A stretch of 64,000 nt of DNA from Verrucomicrobia bacterium LP2A (GCA_000526255.1 JAFS01000001.1:930001-994000), one strand, 5' to 3'. Positions 44,985 to 55,312 are shown, numbered from the stretch's first letter. The notes: generated by a model from the letters alone, not told the origin. Program-made: numbers and translations.

Positions 44985-46568
44985 ATGCAGCCCTTCAACC
45001 TCGAGCTCACGACGATTTACGAGATCAGCAAGCTCCTCAACTCCTCCCTCGATTTGGAGTATTCGTTCCGCGGTGTCCTCAAGCTTCTAGCCGCCTACCT
45101 GGGAATCGAGCGAGGAATGGTCGTTTTGGGCGAAGGCGAGATGTTGCATGCGGTCGCCTGGCTCGGCTTTCCTCAAGAGCAGCTCGGACCGGATCGGATG
45201 GCCGGGGCGGGGTCGGTTATCCGTTATATTCAAAAGACAGGTTTCCCGACGGCGGTCCCCGACGAAAGCCAGGAGCCCCTGCTCGCGGGCTATGTCGCCG
45301 GCTTCCCCCACCGGAAGGGCCCTCCGATCTCCTTCCTCGGGATCCCCATCCTCCACGATCGGGAGTGCCTCGGGGTGCTCATCCTCGAGCGGCGATCGGC
45401 CGGACCGTCCGCCCGGCTCCGCGAGGATACCCGGCTCCTCCAGCTCGTCGCCAACCTGATGGGCCAAGCGATCCGCTTATGCGACAAGATCGCCGAGGAG
45501 CAGCGTCGTCTCGTCGCGGAACGAGACCGCCTCCGGACCGAGTTAGCGACCAAGCATCGGATCGAGAATGTGATCGGTCAGAGCAAGCGGATGCAGGAGG
45601 TGATCGCGCTTACCCACCAGGTCGCCTCCAGCCGCTCCACCGTTCTCCTGCGAGGCGAGAGCGGGACGGGAAAGGAAGCGATCGCCCGCGCCATCCACTT
45701 CCTGAGCCCACGAAAGAACGGCCCCTTCATCAAGCTCAACTGCGCGGCCCTGCCCGAATCGCTCCTCGAGTCGGAGCTTTTCGGACACGAGAAAGGGGCG
45801 TTCACGGGAGCCCTCCACGAACGGAAGGGACGTTTCGAGCTGGCGCACGGAGGAACGCTCTTTCTCGACGAGATCGGGGACATCTCGCCGGCTGTGCAGG
45901 TCAAGCTCCTGCGCGTCCTCCAGGAACGGGAGTTCGAGCGGCTGGGCGGGAGCCGGACCATCCACATAGACGTCCGGCTGATCACCGCAACCAACCGGAA
46001 TCTCGAGGAGGCCGTGCTCAAGGCTGAATTCCGATCCGACCTCTACTACCGGATCAACGTGGTCAGCATTTTCCTGCCTCCCTTGCGGGAGAGAACCGAC
46101 GACATTCCGCTCCTGGTCGAGCATTTCCTCCATAAGATGGGGGAGGATTTCGGGCGGCAGCTCTCGATTTCGAGTCGGGCCTTGGACGTTCTCGTCCGCT
46201 GCCAATGGCCGGGGAACGTCCGCGAGCTCCAAAACTGCCTCGAGCGCGCGGTCAACGCCGCCGCGTGCGGCCGGATCGAGGAGAGCAACGTCTCCTGCCA
46301 GAGCGGCCAGTGCTTATCTTCCCTGCTCTGGAAGCGGGAGCTGACTCCGCTCCCCACCCCGATTGTCGTCCAGCCGGCGCCGGTCCCGGAAAGCTGCCTG
46401 GATAAGCAGAGCCTGGCGCGCTCGCCTTCGGGCGCGCGGGAGCAGCTCCTCGAAGCGATGGAGCGATGCGGCTGGGTTCAAGCCAAAGCGGCCCGGATGC
46501 TCCACCTCACCCCGCGCCAGCTGGGTTACGCCCTTCGCAAGTATGAGATTCCGATCAAGAAGTTTTGA
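44985..46568 (+). CDS. nifA: Nif-specific sigma-54 activator NifA (oxygen-sensitive type)
   Basis: This 527-residue enhancer-binding protein turns on nif genes. It has an N-terminal GAF domain (about residues 1-165), an AAA+ domain with Walker A GESGTGKE (224-231), the sigma-54 contact loop GAFTGA (271-276) and Walker B TLFLDEIG (291-298), and a C-terminal helix-turn-helix (around 495-520). Cysteines C406, C418, C438 and C443 give exactly C-X11-C-X19-C-X4-C, the motif needed for oxygen and metal response in rhizobial NifA and absent from NifL-controlled NifA. The ATG at 44985 fits; the longer frame overlaps the promoter region. It is divergent from the erpA-like gene. Confidence 0.93.
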   Translation: MQPFNLELTTIYEISKLLNSSLDLEYSFRGVLKLLAAYLGIERGMVVLGEGEMLHAVAWLGFPQEQLGPDRMAGAGSVIRYIQKTGFPTAVPDESQEPLLAGYVAGFPHRKGPPISFLGIPILHDRECLGVLILERRSAGPSARLREDTRLLQLVANLMGQAIRLCDKIAEEQRRLVAERDRLRTELATKHRIENVIGQSKRMQEVIALTHQVASSRSTVLLRGESGTGKEAIARAIHFLSPRKNGPFIKLNCAALPESLLESELFGHEKGAFTGALHERKGRFELAHGGTLFLDEIGDISPAVQVKLLRVLQEREFERLGGSRTIHIDVRLITATNRNLEEAVLKAEFRSDLYYRINVVSIFLPPLRERTDDIPLLVEHFLHKMGEDFGRQLSISSRALDVLVRCQWPGNVRELQNCLERAVNAAACGRIEESNVSCQSGQCLSSLLWKRELTPLPTPIVVQPAPVPESCLDKQSLARSPSGAREQLLEAMERCGWVQAKAARMLHLTPRQLGYALRKYEIPIKKF

Positions 46569-47125
46569 TCCGGAAATCCCATGCGAAACCGCTGACGGCC
46601 CCGAGGTTGGGAGGATTGGCCGTCGCCATCGCCTTGGCGCCCCTGCGAGATCAAGCGAGCCGACGCCATCCTCTTTGTCGCCGTCCCTAGAGTCATAGGA
46701 GGCTTATCCCCAAGTGACTGGGAAAGCATCCCCTGATTGATCTGGGCCGCGGCTTGGCTCTAGGAGACCGGGATCACGGAGGTCTCGGGTCCGGAGATCC
46801 CCGACCCTGCGCTCTCGATCATCTTCTCCGCGGGGGGAAGGTCCTTTTCCTTATCCTGACGGCTGCAACATCCGCCAAAGCTTGGCCTTCGCGTGGCGCC
46901 TGGGAGTTGTCAGCGCCACAAGAGGCGGATCAAGATCCTGCCAGACATGTGAGAGCATCTGCCGCGGGAGAAGGAAAGCATGGACGGCTGGATCGACCCG
47001 ATCCTCAATGGTCACAGGACCGGAAAACCCAAAAAAGCCCAGCAGGAATCCAATTCCCGGAAGTCGCCGAGTTCCTGTGTGTTGACGGCTCATCCGACCA
47101 AGGCCTGGGCGATGGCGGCTCCGCG
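46569..47125. other. 557-base stretch without a recognised gene
   Basis: Between nifA and the coiled-coil gene (both ends are 3' ends) I find no frame with family similarity. A minus-strand frame of 80 residues at 46851-47093 is open but unrecognised. No obvious terminator hairpin with a T-run was seen after nifA. Confidence 0.4.
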
Positions 47126-48136
47126 CTACAGGCCCTCGATGCCGGGGCCATTCCTGAACTTGGCGAAGATCACGTCCCGCCTTTCCGCTTCCCCGCGTGC
47201 CTCATCGGTGATGCTCCTGCCAACCACAAGACCGAACGCTTTCGAGGGCTCCGCCGAAAAAATGCGCCGCCACTGCGCCGGCTTCTGCCGAACTGCGGCC
47301 TGCGCGGCCTTGAGGAAGATCTTCGAGCGCTCCTCGGCCCGATCGACATCCTCGACGTTAACCTTTGCCGATACCTCAGCAGCAACGCACACAGGCTCTC
47401 CCGTCCCCTTATCCTGACCTACTGCAAGCGCGTCCGCCTCCGCGATGCTGTCATGCTCGTCCTCGGAAATCGCGTTGGCTTTTTGGGCAGCATCAAGCAT
47501 GCGGCTCACCAGACGGGGCTCGAGCACCTCAACCGGACTGATCCTCCGATGCAGATAGTTGTGCAACTTCGCGAGCACCAGGCTCTCAATCAGCAGGCCC
47601 TCGTGATTACGCAGCACATCCAGGATGGATTTCCGAAAGACCTGCGTGGATTCCATGAAGAGCCTGAACGTGGCCTCCGTCTTCTCCTGGGCGATAGCCA
47701 ATTGACCCACCCTGGCCTCCGTCTTCTCCTGGGCGGCGGCCAATTGCCCCACCCTGGCCTCCGTCTTCTCCTGGGCGGCGGCCAATTGACCCACCCTGGC
47801 CTCTGTCTTCTCCTGGGCGGCAGCCAGCCTGCTCTGGCCCTCCCCAAGCTCCCGGACCGCCTCCAAGATGCTTCTTCGGTCTTCCCTCCACTCCTCCTCC
47901 GCCCTTTTGAATTCTCCGGGAAGGCGCAGAAGGTCGTCGGTCAGGATCTTTTGACGGATCCTGTCCATCCGCCGCTGGCTAGAGAGAAGCGCGTCAAAGA
48001 CAGCATCGGCCCAGTCCGGATGATTTTCCAGAGCGGCGAGAATATCGCCAGTCGAGCGGATCTCGATGCTCACGTTTTCAGTATGCGTCGTTGAGTTGCC
48101 TCGCGCAACCGGTCCCAATCCGGCCGCGCTCACCAC
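47126..48136 (-). CDS. Coiled-coil protein with 14-residue repeats (nuclease-like C-terminus)
   Basis: This protein of up to 336 residues has an N-terminal part (GDILAALENHPDWADAVFDALL), a coiled-coil made of tandem AAQEKTEARVGQL units (about residues 105-160), and a C-terminal domain with VCVAAEVSAKVNVEDVDRAEERSKIF that recalls PD-(D/E)XK nuclease-like proteins common in cyanobacteria (DUF3782 group). The drawn start at 48136 may be too early; a GTG at 48073 gives SIEIRSTGDIL as N-terminus. It is not linked to nitrogen fixation in any known way. Nuclease activity is not shown. Confidence 0.65.
   Translation of the reverse strand: MVSAAGLGPVARGNSTTHTENVSIEIRSTGDILAALENHPDWADAVFDALLSSQRRMDRIRQKILTDDLLRLPGEFKRAEEEWREDRRSILEAVRELGEGQSRLAAAQEKTEARVGQLAAAQEKTEARVGQLAAAQEKTEARVGQLAIAQEKTEATFRLFMESTQVFRKSILDVLRNHEGLLIESLVLAKLHNYLHRRISPVEVLEPRLVSRMLDAAQKANAISEDEHDSIAEADALAVGQDKGTGEPVCVAAEVSAKVNVEDVDRAEERSKIFLKAAQAAVRQKPAQWRRIFSAEPSKAFGLVVGRSITDEARGEAERRDVIFAKFRNGPGIEGL
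47684..47830. repeat. Tandem 42-bp repeats inside the coiled-coil gene
   Basis: Three nearly identical 42-base units (47684-47725, 47726-47767, 47768-47809) and part of a fourth encode the 14-residue heptad-pair units. A partial unit also precedes them. Copies differ by only a few bases, so the array probably expands and contracts by slippage or recombination. Confidence 0.9.
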
Positions 48137-48231
48137 CAGAAGCCGTGCTTCTTCTTTTGGATGGCCTTCTTCTTGAGTGCTTCCATCTCATTCTTGGAGA
48201 GAGGCTTCTTTTTCTCGTCCGGCCCGGACAT
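48130..48231 (-). CDS. Small basic protein (33 aa), unknown
   Basis: This short frame reads MSGPDEKKKPLSKNEMEA and ends in a Lys-rich stretch and HGFWW. A GGGAG lies about 10 bases before the ATG. It lies upstream of the coiled-coil gene on the same strand and just overlaps its drawn 5' end. The composition (charged helix, Trp-Trp end) looks like a real peptide rather than noise, but I recognise no family. Confidence 0.45.
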   Translation of the reverse strand: MSGPDEKKKPLSKNEMEALKKKAIQKKKHGFWW

Positions 48232-48588
48232 CTTTTTTGTCTCCCTCTTGCGATGCCGGTCTTCCGACGACGCCCCCAACCCCGCATTCCTCGCCGCCCA
48301 TCCGTTTCCCGGATTGGGCAGAAGGCCGCTCGCCACCGGACGCTGCGGCAGCCCGCGCCGTCCGATCGACTGCAGCGAGAACGGAATTTCCGAGCTGGGC
48401 CGGAAGCGATCGCCGGGAGCCGATCGGGGCCCGATCACCGAGGTGGGCGCCAGGAGAAGCCCGCCTGTGGCGGGCCTTCCGCATCTCGAGCATCGGCCGG
48501 TCCGGATCGAAGAGAAGCGCGGGCCCGGAGGCAGTTCCCCCGAAGGCCCGCGCTGCGCAATCCGATGCGGTAACGCGTGGGCTCGCCG
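48232..48588. other. 357-base stretch without a recognised gene
   Basis: The segment lies between the 33-residue gene and the sulfurtransferase 3' end. Several frames are open in it because of the high GC content, but none shows family similarity or a plausible ribosome site. Nothing else was recognised. Confidence 0.4.
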
Positions 48589-49446
48589 CTACGGACGGGT
48601 GACCGGGGCGCCGACCTTGTTGCCCCACTCGGTCCACGACCCATCGTAGTTGCGGACCTTCTTGTGACCGAGCAGATAGGTGAGGACGAACCAGGTGTGG
48701 CTCGATCGCTCGCCAATCCGGCAGTAGACGACCGTGTCGCTTTCCGGGGTGAGTCCGCACTCTCCCTCATAGGTCTTCCGAAGCTCTTCCGGAGACTTGA
48801 AGGTGGCATCCTCCCTTACCGCGGTTTTCCAGGGCATGCCCTTGGCCCCGGGAATGTGGCCGCCGCGGAGCGCCCCTTCCTGCGGATACTCGGGCATGTG
48901 GAGCAGCTCGCCCGTGTACTCGCCCGGGCTCCGCACGTCGATCAGCGGCAGCCCCGCGCGCTGGTGGGCGAGGGTCTGCTCGTAGAAGGCGCGGATCTCC
49001 CCATCTCGCCGAGCCGCCGGCGTCGGATAGGCCGTCTCCCGGTAGGAAGGCTTCTCCCGAGTCAGCTCCCTTCCTTCGCTGGTCCACTTGTCTCGGCCGC
49101 CGTTGAGGATCTTGGCGTTCCGGTGGCCATAGAGCTCAAAGGCCCAAAGGGCATAGCAGGCCCACCAGTTCGATTTGTCCCCGTAGAAGATGCAGGTTGT
49201 CTCCGGGGTGATGCCGTTTCGGCGACAGAGCGCCGCAAAAGCCTCCGGGGAGATGTAATCGCGAATCATCTGGTCCTGCAGGTCGCGCCGCCAGTCGATA
49301 TGGACCGCTCCCGGGACATGCCCGGTATCGTAGAGAAGCACGTCTTCATTGCTCTCCACGATGCGGATTCCCGGGTCGTTCCGGTGCTCCGCGAGCCATT
49401 CGGTCTCGACCAGCTTCTCCGGATGAGCATAGGCAATCGTCGTCAT
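48589..49446 (-). CDS. Two-domain sulfurtransferase (rhodanese family)
   Basis: This 285-residue protein has two rhodanese domains. The second has the active cysteine in [14 protein letters not shown]; the first has DKSNWWA in place of a cysteine, as is normal for the inactive domain. [14 protein letters not shown] and [14 protein letters not shown] mark the two domains. It transfers sulfane sulfur, for example from thiosulfate. The ATG at 49446 lies 22 bases after the nifQ stop, so it is likely to be read with the nifHDKENX operon and may supply sulfur for cofactor assembly (inference). Confidence 0.9.
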   Translation of the reverse strand: MTTIAYAHPEKLVETEWLAEHRNDPGIRIVESNEDVLLYDTGHVPGAVHIDWRRDLQDQMIRDYISPEAFAALCRRNGITPETTCIFYGDKSNWWACYALWAFELYGHRNAKILNGGRDKWTSEGRELTREKPSYRETAYPTPAARRDGEIRAFYEQTLAHQRAGLPLIDVRSPGEYTGELLHMPEYPQEGALRGGHIPGAKGMPWKTAVREDATFKSPEELRKTYEGECGLTPESDTVVYCRIGERSSHTWFVLTYLLGHKKVRNYDGSWTEWGNKVGAPVTRP

Positions 49447-49468
49447 CGTTCTCTCCTTTGGTTGTTTC

Positions 49469-50026
49469 CTAATCCTTTCCGAAACAGATTGCGTAATCGG
49501 TGCATTCCCGACAGCTCGGCGCCTTGCAAGCCTGAAATCCCGCCCGCTCGCAGAGCTGCCTGTAGAAGAACCTCTTCCAGCGCATGTCTCCGACGTTTCG
49601 GTCGCGCAGCGGACGGAAGTGGCCCTCGAGGAGGAGGCTGAGCGCCTTCCGGTCGGGGAGGCCAAGATCCTGCCAGAGATGATCGTCCGCCAGGCAGGCT
49701 GCGGCAATGGCGTGCGCGATCCATCTCGACTCTTCCGATCCATCCCCTGACTGAGCCAAGAGGGAGACGAGCTCCCAAAAATCCTCCGGGATCACGCTGG
49801 CTGGACAAGCCGGTTTCCTTTCGGCCTCGCAAAAGGCGAGCAGCCGCTCAAACGAGCGGTCGTCGAGACCGAGGCGGGGCACGCAGGGGAAGGCTCCCCT
49901 GGCGGCAAAGCGCCGGACGACGTAGCGGAACATCCCGCGCAGCATCGCCCTCTCCTCCGCAGCACCGATAGATGGGGCCAATACGGAGAGAGTCGGCATC
50001 GTCGGAGCGGCCGCGCAGGTAACCAT
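49469..50026 (-). CDS. nifQ: NifQ, molybdenum donor for FeMo-cofactor
   Basis: This 185-residue protein matches NifQ by its C-terminus: [17 protein letters not shown] followed by C167-x4-C172-x2-C175-x5-C181, the site of its Mo-Fe-S cluster. It brings molybdenum to NifEN/NifH for cofactor completion. It starts 6 bases after the DUF269 stop. Confidence 0.9.
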   Translation of the reverse strand: MVTCAAAPTMPTLSVLAPSIGAAEERAMLRGMFRYVVRRFAARGAFPCVPRLGLDDRSFERLLAFCEAERKPACPASVIPEDFWELVSLLAQSGDGSEESRWIAHAIAAACLADDHLWQDLGLPDRKALSLLLEGHFRPLRDRNVGDMRWKRFFYRQLCERAGFQACKAPSCRECTDYAICFGKD

Positions 50027-50032
50027 GACCTC

Positions 50033-50503
50033 TTATCCCCCGTAGCGGGCGACCTCCGGGAACTTCTCGATCATCTCCAGCGCCGCCGTGATATGCTTTC
50101 CCCCCGCCTCCGCGAGCTTTTCGCGATTGGGAAAGCCGAAGCGATGGACATCCCGGAGCACCTTGTTGACGACCGCCAGCCGGCCCGCGAGGAGGACCAT
50201 CTTTCCAAAGCCTTCGTGGTGCATCGACATCATCGGGACCACCATCACCCCCGTCTTCCGTTCGATCGTGAGCCCGACCGCGTTGAAGAAGAGCTCCACC
50301 CGCTCGAGGGTTTCAGGGTCAGGGTCGCCCACAATCGGAATCTGCCTCCGCTTCTCGGCATCGAGGATAAAGGGCTCCAGCAGCTCCTCGTCCTTCTTTC
50401 CGTCCCAGACGCCATAGGTGTCCTGGGCCCGCTGCTGCTTCACGAGCTCGCGAAGAAACCCTTCCCGCAGCTCGCTGGTCACGGTCTCCAGCTCGGTCGT
50501 CAT
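50033..50503 (-). CDS. NifX-associated protein (DUF269)
   Basis: This 156-residue protein matches the NifX-associated family: [37 protein letters not shown] and [15 protein letters not shown]. It is regularly placed after nifX; its biochemical role is not clear. The ATG at 50503 lies 2 bases after the nifX stop. Confidence 0.9.
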   Translation of the reverse strand: MTTELETVTSELREGFLRELVKQQRAQDTYGVWDGKKDEELLEPFILDAEKRRQIPIVGDPDPETLERVELFFNAVGLTIERKTGVMVVPMMSMHHEGFGKMVLLAGRLAVVNKVLRDVHRFGFPNREKLAEAGGKHITAALEMIEKFPEVARYGG

Positions 50504-50505
50504 CT

Positions 50506-50910
50506 TCACTCCATTTCCTCCTTGAAGTCCCATGTTTTCTCCTTTCCTTTCAAAAGCGCCTTTCGCAGCCATGGCGGGGGAGTCCCCCGGAGGACTTCCT
50601 GGAGCTTTTCCAAGATCTCGCGGATCGGCTCCAGATCCTTCGCCTTCACCGGATGGATCTTCTGCGCCACCACGCGCGCCGCCCCGGAAGCGCCGATCGC
50701 CGCCACGTAGAGAATGGCGCAATCCTTGATCGCCGCGAGCTTGGGCTCGAGCTTATCCTCGTTTCCGTCCTCCTCGAGGTCCCCGGAAAAATCGACCGTC
50801 TTCCAATGGCGCGCCTCGGTTTCGTCGATCTCGTAGATCGCGATCGTCTTCGCCCAACCGAAATGGGCATTCACCCGAATTCCATCCTGTGTCGCAAAAG
50901 CCACTTTCAT
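50506..50910 (-). CDS. nifX: NifX, cofactor carrier
   Basis: This 134-residue protein holds NifB-co or VK-cluster between NifB, NifEN and the apo-MoFe protein. It has [26 protein letters not shown], the NifX/NifB C-terminal fold, and [16 protein letters not shown]. The ATG at 50910 overlaps the nifN stop. The longer frame upstream is in nifN. Confidence 0.92.
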   Translation of the reverse strand: MKVAFATQDGIRVNAHFGWAKTIAIYEIDETEARHWKTVDFSGDLEEDGNEDKLEPKLAAIKDCAILYVAAIGASGAARVVAQKIHPVKAKDLEPIREILEKLQEVLRGTPPPWLRKALLKGKEKTWDFKEEME

Positions 50911-52289
50911 CCCGTCTTCTGATCCTCCTCTTGGCATTCGCATGCCCGAGCGGCTTCTTCGTGAGGCCCCCGCCCGGGCCAATGAGTTCCTTCTTCCTCT
51001 TCCCGAGCCGTAATGAGCAGATTGGCGACGTCGAAAAGGAAGTTCCGGCTCCCCCGGTAGCCGACCAACACCTGGTGGGCTGCACCCAACCGGTCGAAGA
51101 TCGGGAGGCCGATCCGATAAAAGGGAATCTGTAGCCGGGCGGCCATCTGGCGGCCGTGCGAATGGGTCAACAGGAGCTGACATCCGAGCGCCTCCCGCTC
51201 CAGATCCTCCAGGTCCCCGATGCGGACCCGCTCCGCGGGCAGGTCGGCAAAGACGATCGACTCGGTCGTCGAAACCGCTGCCTTGAGCTCGCATCCGAGC
51301 TCCGCGAGCCAGTGGCCCACGTTCTGAAGGAGATCGGGCTCAGCACCAATGGCGACCTTCACGCCGCCGAAGAAAAAGTGGCCGTCAAGCATCGCGTCGA
51401 CCAGTTGCGATCGCTGCCGGTGATAGATCTGCGGCACGGGCCGACCCGAGAGCTCTGCAAGAAGATGGAGGAAGCGATCGACGGACCGGAGGCCCATGAG
51501 GCGGTCGACGAGGATGTGAGGCACCCCGGTCTTCATCTCGAGGGCCAGGGCCGCCCCCCGCATCTGCTCGCCGATTGCGATCGTCGCCCGGGAAGAGCCC
51601 ATCCTGCGGATCTCTTCCAAGCGTGTGCCGCCCAAGGTCGTGGGCGTGAAATCCTCGGGAATGTGCCCGTCGAGGGAGCCCGAGAGATCGGGAAGCAGGA
51701 TCGTCCGGAAACCGAAGGACTCCACGATCTGCCGGATCTCCTCAAGGTCCCCGGGAGAAAGGTGGCTTCCCGCCAAGAGGTTGATTTGATCGTCGATCCG
51801 CATCGCCGCGGGCTCGACCAGCTCTTCGACAATTTGAGAAACCGTCTTCGCCCAGCCGTCCTGGAAGGCTCCTTTGAAGTCGGGGGTCGAGACGTAGACA
51901 ACCGGGAGATCCGCCAGCTCGGGCCTCCGCTGCCGGATCAGCTTCAGGTACCCGACGACATCGTCCCCCTTGGTCTCCGTCAGCCCTGTGGAGCAGATCC
52001 CGACGATCTGGGGCTTGGCTCGCTGCGCGATATTGAGCAGCGCCTGCTCGATATTCTCCATCCCGCCGAGAATGGTGGTGACCTCGTTCATGGCCGTCGT
52101 CTGCAGCGGAATCATCTCGCGGAAGTGGCGGACGAAGAGGACGAGCCCGAAGGCGGTGCATCCTTGAGAGCCATGCAGGACCGGCATGCAGCCGTGAATG
52201 CCCATCAGCGCGAGAGCCCCGCCGATCGGCTGGCTCATCTTGAGCGGGCTTACGCTGCACGCCTTTCTCGAGGTAATGACATCGGCCAT
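50907..52289 (-). CDS. nifN: NifN, FeMo-cofactor scaffold subunit
   Basis: This 460-residue protein pairs with NifE to form the scaffold on which the cofactor is finished. It has VSPLKMSQPIGGALALMGI, VLHGSQGCTAFGLV with the cluster cysteine, ICSTGLTETKGDDV, and later blocks of the nitrogenase alpha/beta family. A tail rich in acidic residues and two cysteines (CECQEEDQ) ends it. The ATG at 52289 is chosen over an upstream frame without similarity. nifE ends 29 bases before. Confidence 0.95.
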   Translation of the reverse strand: MADVITSRKACSVSPLKMSQPIGGALALMGIHGCMPVLHGSQGCTAFGLVLFVRHFREMIPLQTTAMNEVTTILGGMENIEQALLNIAQRAKPQIVGICSTGLTETKGDDVVGYLKLIRQRRPELADLPVVYVSTPDFKGAFQDGWAKTVSQIVEELVEPAAMRIDDQINLLAGSHLSPGDLEEIRQIVESFGFRTILLPDLSGSLDGHIPEDFTPTTLGGTRLEEIRRMGSSRATIAIGEQMRGAALALEMKTGVPHILVDRLMGLRSVDRFLHLLAELSGRPVPQIYHRQRSQLVDAMLDGHFFFGGVKVAIGAEPDLLQNVGHWLAELGCELKAAVSTTESIVFADLPAERVRIGDLEDLEREALGCQLLLTHSHGRQMAARLQIPFYRIGLPIFDRLGAAHQVLVGYRGSRNFLFDVANLLITAREEEEGTHWPGRGPHEEAARACECQEEDQKTG

Positions 52290-52318
52290 GGTCCCTTCCC
52301 CTTCTTGCGCTTCGCCCT

Positions 52319-53704
52319 CTATGCTTCCTGCCACGGAGCCGGAAGACGTACCTCCTGCCAAACCGGGTTGCTGAGCGCCCGGTCGATCTCGGCGACCAGA
52401 GCGACCATCCCGTCATAGCCGGCATAGGCATGATGGCGCTCCTGGTTGATGTCGAGCCAGGGCATCTTCGCCTTTAGGGCGACGAATTGAGAACGGCCTC
52501 CAGAAAGCATGATATCCGCCCGGGCTTCCTTGAGCATCCGGTACATCTCCCGGGGCGTCATCTCCTCGATCATATGGGCTTCTTCGCCCATCAGCTTCTT
52601 GATCCGCTCCTTGTCCTCGTCCGTCGACTTTTTCACACTCGTCCCGACGATTTCCATGCCCACCTCCTGCAAGGCGGAAACCACCGACCAGGACTTGACC
52701 CCTCCGGTGATCAGCAGCACCCGCTTGCCGGCGAGCTGCTTCTGGTAGGTCTTGAGCTTCTCCCACGCCTTCTGCTCCTCCCGCCGGATCAAGATCTCGG
52801 TCTTGGAAAGCAGCTCTTCGGGAGCGCCACGTCCCACGAGCAATCTTGCCAGATGGCGAAGGGCGTCGCTCATGTCGGAGATCCCGTAGAAGGAGCCCTC
52901 GAAGAAGGGGATTCCGTACTTCTCCTCCATCTTGCGGGCGATATTGATCATCGCCTTGGAGCAGACCAGTATGGTCGCCTTCGCCCGATGACAGGAGGCA
53001 ATCTCCTGGTACTTGGCGTTCCCGGAGATGCAGGCCAGGATCCGAATGCCGAGCTGATCGAGGAGCGGCTTCACCTGCCAGAGCTCGCCCGCCAGGTTGT
53101 ACTCCCCGATGATGTTCACGTCGCAGGGAGTCGTATAGGCCGGCTCCTCGGTCCCGATGACATGATCGAGCAGCGCCTCCCCGGCGAGCTTGTTGCCCAG
53201 GTTCTTGCTGCCGGCGAAGCCGGGTGACTGGACCGGGACAATCGGGCGTCCAAACTGCTTCTTGGCCGCTTGGCAGACAGCGTCAATATCGTCGCCAATC
53301 AGAGCGGGGACGCAGGTCTGGTAGACGAAGACTGCGGGAGGGTCGTAGCGGTCGATCGCCTCCTTGATTGCGCGAAAGAGGCGCTTCTCCCCCCCGTAGA
53401 CCACGTCCATTTCCTGAATGTCAGTCGTGAAGCCCATCCGGTAGAGATGGGAATCGGAGGACTTGGACCCCCGATTGTCCCAGGAATTTCCTTCGCAGGC
53501 GATCGGCCCGTGGACGAGGTGGACCACGTCGGTGATCGGCTGGAGGGCGATCTTCGCCCCGTCGAAGGCACAGCCTCCGGCGGCGGCCCCCGGCTGGAGC
53601 TGCTTGGTGCAGCCCTTCTTCCGCTCCTTATCCGATTTCGCCCGGTTCTTGACGCAACCGGGCTCCTGGAAGACCGCCTGGACCTTTTCCGACAGGTTGC
53701 TCAT
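52319..53704 (-). CDS. nifE: NifE, FeMo-cofactor scaffold subunit
   Basis: This 461-residue NifD-like subunit of NifEN has CAFDGAKIALQPITDVVHLVHGP (in pieces), VYQTCVPALIGDDIDAVC, PVQSPGFAGSKNLGN and YEGYDG-type end (here AYAGYDGMVALV). It holds the L-cluster made by NifB and swaps in molybdenum and homocitrate. It lies 27 bases after nifK. Confidence 0.95.
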   Translation of the reverse strand: MSNLSEKVQAVFQEPGCVKNRAKSDKERKKGCTKQLQPGAAAGGCAFDGAKIALQPITDVVHLVHGPIACEGNSWDNRGSKSSDSHLYRMGFTTDIQEMDVVYGGEKRLFRAIKEAIDRYDPPAVFVYQTCVPALIGDDIDAVCQAAKKQFGRPIVPVQSPGFAGSKNLGNKLAGEALLDHVIGTEEPAYTTPCDVNIIGEYNLAGELWQVKPLLDQLGIRILACISGNAKYQEIASCHRAKATILVCSKAMINIARKMEEKYGIPFFEGSFYGISDMSDALRHLARLLVGRGAPEELLSKTEILIRREEQKAWEKLKTYQKQLAGKRVLLITGGVKSWSVVSALQEVGMEIVGTSVKKSTDEDKERIKKLMGEEAHMIEEMTPREMYRMLKEARADIMLSGGRSQFVALKAKMPWLDINQERHHAYAGYDGMVALVAEIDRALSNPVWQEVRLPAPWQEA

Positions 53705-53731
53705 CCCGGCTCCTTTCGGCCCCTTTCCCTC

Positions 53732-55312
53732 CTACCGAATGATGTCGAAGCTGTAGTCCGACTTTGCGGGAACGTTGGTGTTCCGATCCATCTCGTCGAA
53801 GATCTTGTCCAAGATCCAGACGAGCACGTTGAGTGCGCCCTGATAGCCCCAGACCGGATACCGGTGATGGTGGTGGCGATCGAAGATCGGGAATCCAAGC
53901 CGGATCAGCGGCGTTCCCGTGTCGCGCTCGAGATACTTGGCATAGGTGTTCCCGATCATGAAGTCGACCGGCTCCGTGAAGAGAAGCGAGCGCAGATGCC
54001 AGAGATCCTTTCCGGGATAGACCTGGCAGCCGGCTCCAAAGGGTGAGGAGCTGAAGAGCTCGCGCACCTTCCCTTCCCACGCCGCGTCGGCGTTGGTCGC
54101 CAACACGTGCGCCGGCTCCGCTCCGAGCTCAAGCAGGAATCCCGTGATCCCAAGCGCCACATCGGGATCGGCATAGACCGCGAACCGCTTCCCGTGGATA
54201 TGCGCACTCGAATCGGCGATCGCATCGACGAGCCGGCCACGCTCCTTTTCGAGCGACTCGGGAATCGGCTTCCCCGAGAGGCGGGAGACCTCCTGGAGGA
54301 AGCGGTCGGTCGCCGCGATCCCGATCGGGTAATGGAGGCCGATGGTCTCCTGCCCTTTCTTCTCGATGTAGGGGAGCGTCTTGGGCGTGCAGAAGCTCTG
54401 CATCGAGATCGTCGCCTTGGAATGCAAGGCGTCGGAGATCTCGGAGAGCTTGGTGCCGCCGTCGTACATCCGAAAGGTCCCGTCGGCCGGGGTATCCCAG
54501 ACGTCGCTGTTGTCGGAGACGATCAGGTAGTCGACCCCCATCAGATCAAGAATCCGTCGGACCTCCCGGACGTTCCCCACCACATTGCCGTCGAAGCCGA
54601 TGATCAGGTTGATCCTTCCGTTGGGCTCGCGCACAAGCGGGGGCACGGTCTTGGCCTTGCCGTCCCAGAAGTACTCGAGGATCCCCTTCATCATGTTGTC
54701 ATACCCGGTGATATGACTGCCCACGAACGAAGGCGTGTGGGCGAAGGGAACGTCGAAGTCCTGCGGAACGCTCCCCTTCTCCCGTGCGTTCTTGATAAAC
54801 GCATTGAGATCGTCCCCGATCACTTCCGCCATGCAGGTCGTCGAGACCGCAATCATCTTCGGCTTGTAGAGCGCGTAGCTGTTGGCCAGGCCATCGATCA
54901 TGTTATTGAGACCGCCAAAGACCGCCGCGTCCTCGGTCATCGAGGAGGAGACACAGCCGCTCGGCTCCTTGAAGTGACGGCTGAAATGGCTCCGGAAGTA
55001 GGCGACACACCCCTGCGACCCGTGGACGAAGGGGAGGGTTCCCTCGAACCCGACCGCCGCGAAGATCGCCCCCAAAGGCTGGCAGGCCTTCGCGGGGTTG
55101 ATCGTGATCGCCTCGCGGGCGAAGTTCTTGTCCCGATATTCCTTGGTCTTCGTCCACTCGCGAATCCGTTCGACCTCGTCCGAGCAGGTGGGATCCTCGA
55201 ACTCCCGCTTCTTCCGCTCGAACATCTCCAGGTATTGCGGCTGCCGAAAGAGATGAAAGTGGTCGAGAACGTTTTCCGCGTTCTGACTCTTGGTCTCTCC
55301 ATTTGTCTCCAT
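53732..55312 (-). CDS. nifK: Nitrogenase MoFe protein beta chain
   Basis: This 526-residue protein forms the alpha2-beta2 MoFe protein with NifD. P-cluster cysteines lie in [32 protein letters not shown] and [14 protein letters not shown]. The length and blocks such as [21 protein letters not shown] are as in molybdenum nitrogenase. It follows nifD after 53 bases and ends before nifE. Confidence 0.97.
   Translation of the reverse strand: METNGETKSQNAENVLDHFHLFRQPQYLEMFERKKREFEDPTCSDEVERIREWTKTKEYRDKNFAREAITINPAKACQPLGAIFAAVGFEGTLPFVHGSQGCVAYFRSHFSRHFKEPSGCVSSSMTEDAAVFGGLNNMIDGLANSYALYKPKMIAVSTTCMAEVIGDDLNAFIKNAREKGSVPQDFDVPFAHTPSFVGSHITGYDNMMKGILEYFWDGKAKTVPPLVREPNGRINLIIGFDGNVVGNVREVRRILDLMGVDYLIVSDNSDVWDTPADGTFRMYDGGTKLSEISDALHSKATISMQSFCTPKTLPYIEKKGQETIGLHYPIGIAATDRFLQEVSRLSGKPIPESLEKERGRLVDAIADSSAHIHGKRFAVYADPDVALGITGFLLELGAEPAHVLATNADAAWEGKVRELFSSSPFGAGCQVYPGKDLWHLRSLLFTEPVDFMIGNTYAKYLERDTGTPLIRLGFPIFDRHHHHRYPVWGYQGALNVLVWILDKIFDEMDRNTNVPAKSDYSFDIIR

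Noticed and set aside
46851-47093. 80-residue minus-strand frame downstream of nifA
   Set aside because: No recognisable domain and no convincing ribosome site; kept only as part of the unassigned stretch.
47684-47830. Regular repeats considered as a CRISPR array
   Set aside because: The units are contiguous with no spacers and are in-frame coding repeats.
46754-48094. Long plus-strand frame (446 residues) with Leu/Gly/His repeats
   Set aside because: It is the antisense shadow of the minus-strand coiled-coil gene and its 42-bp repeats; the minus-strand protein has sensible heptads and domain structure.
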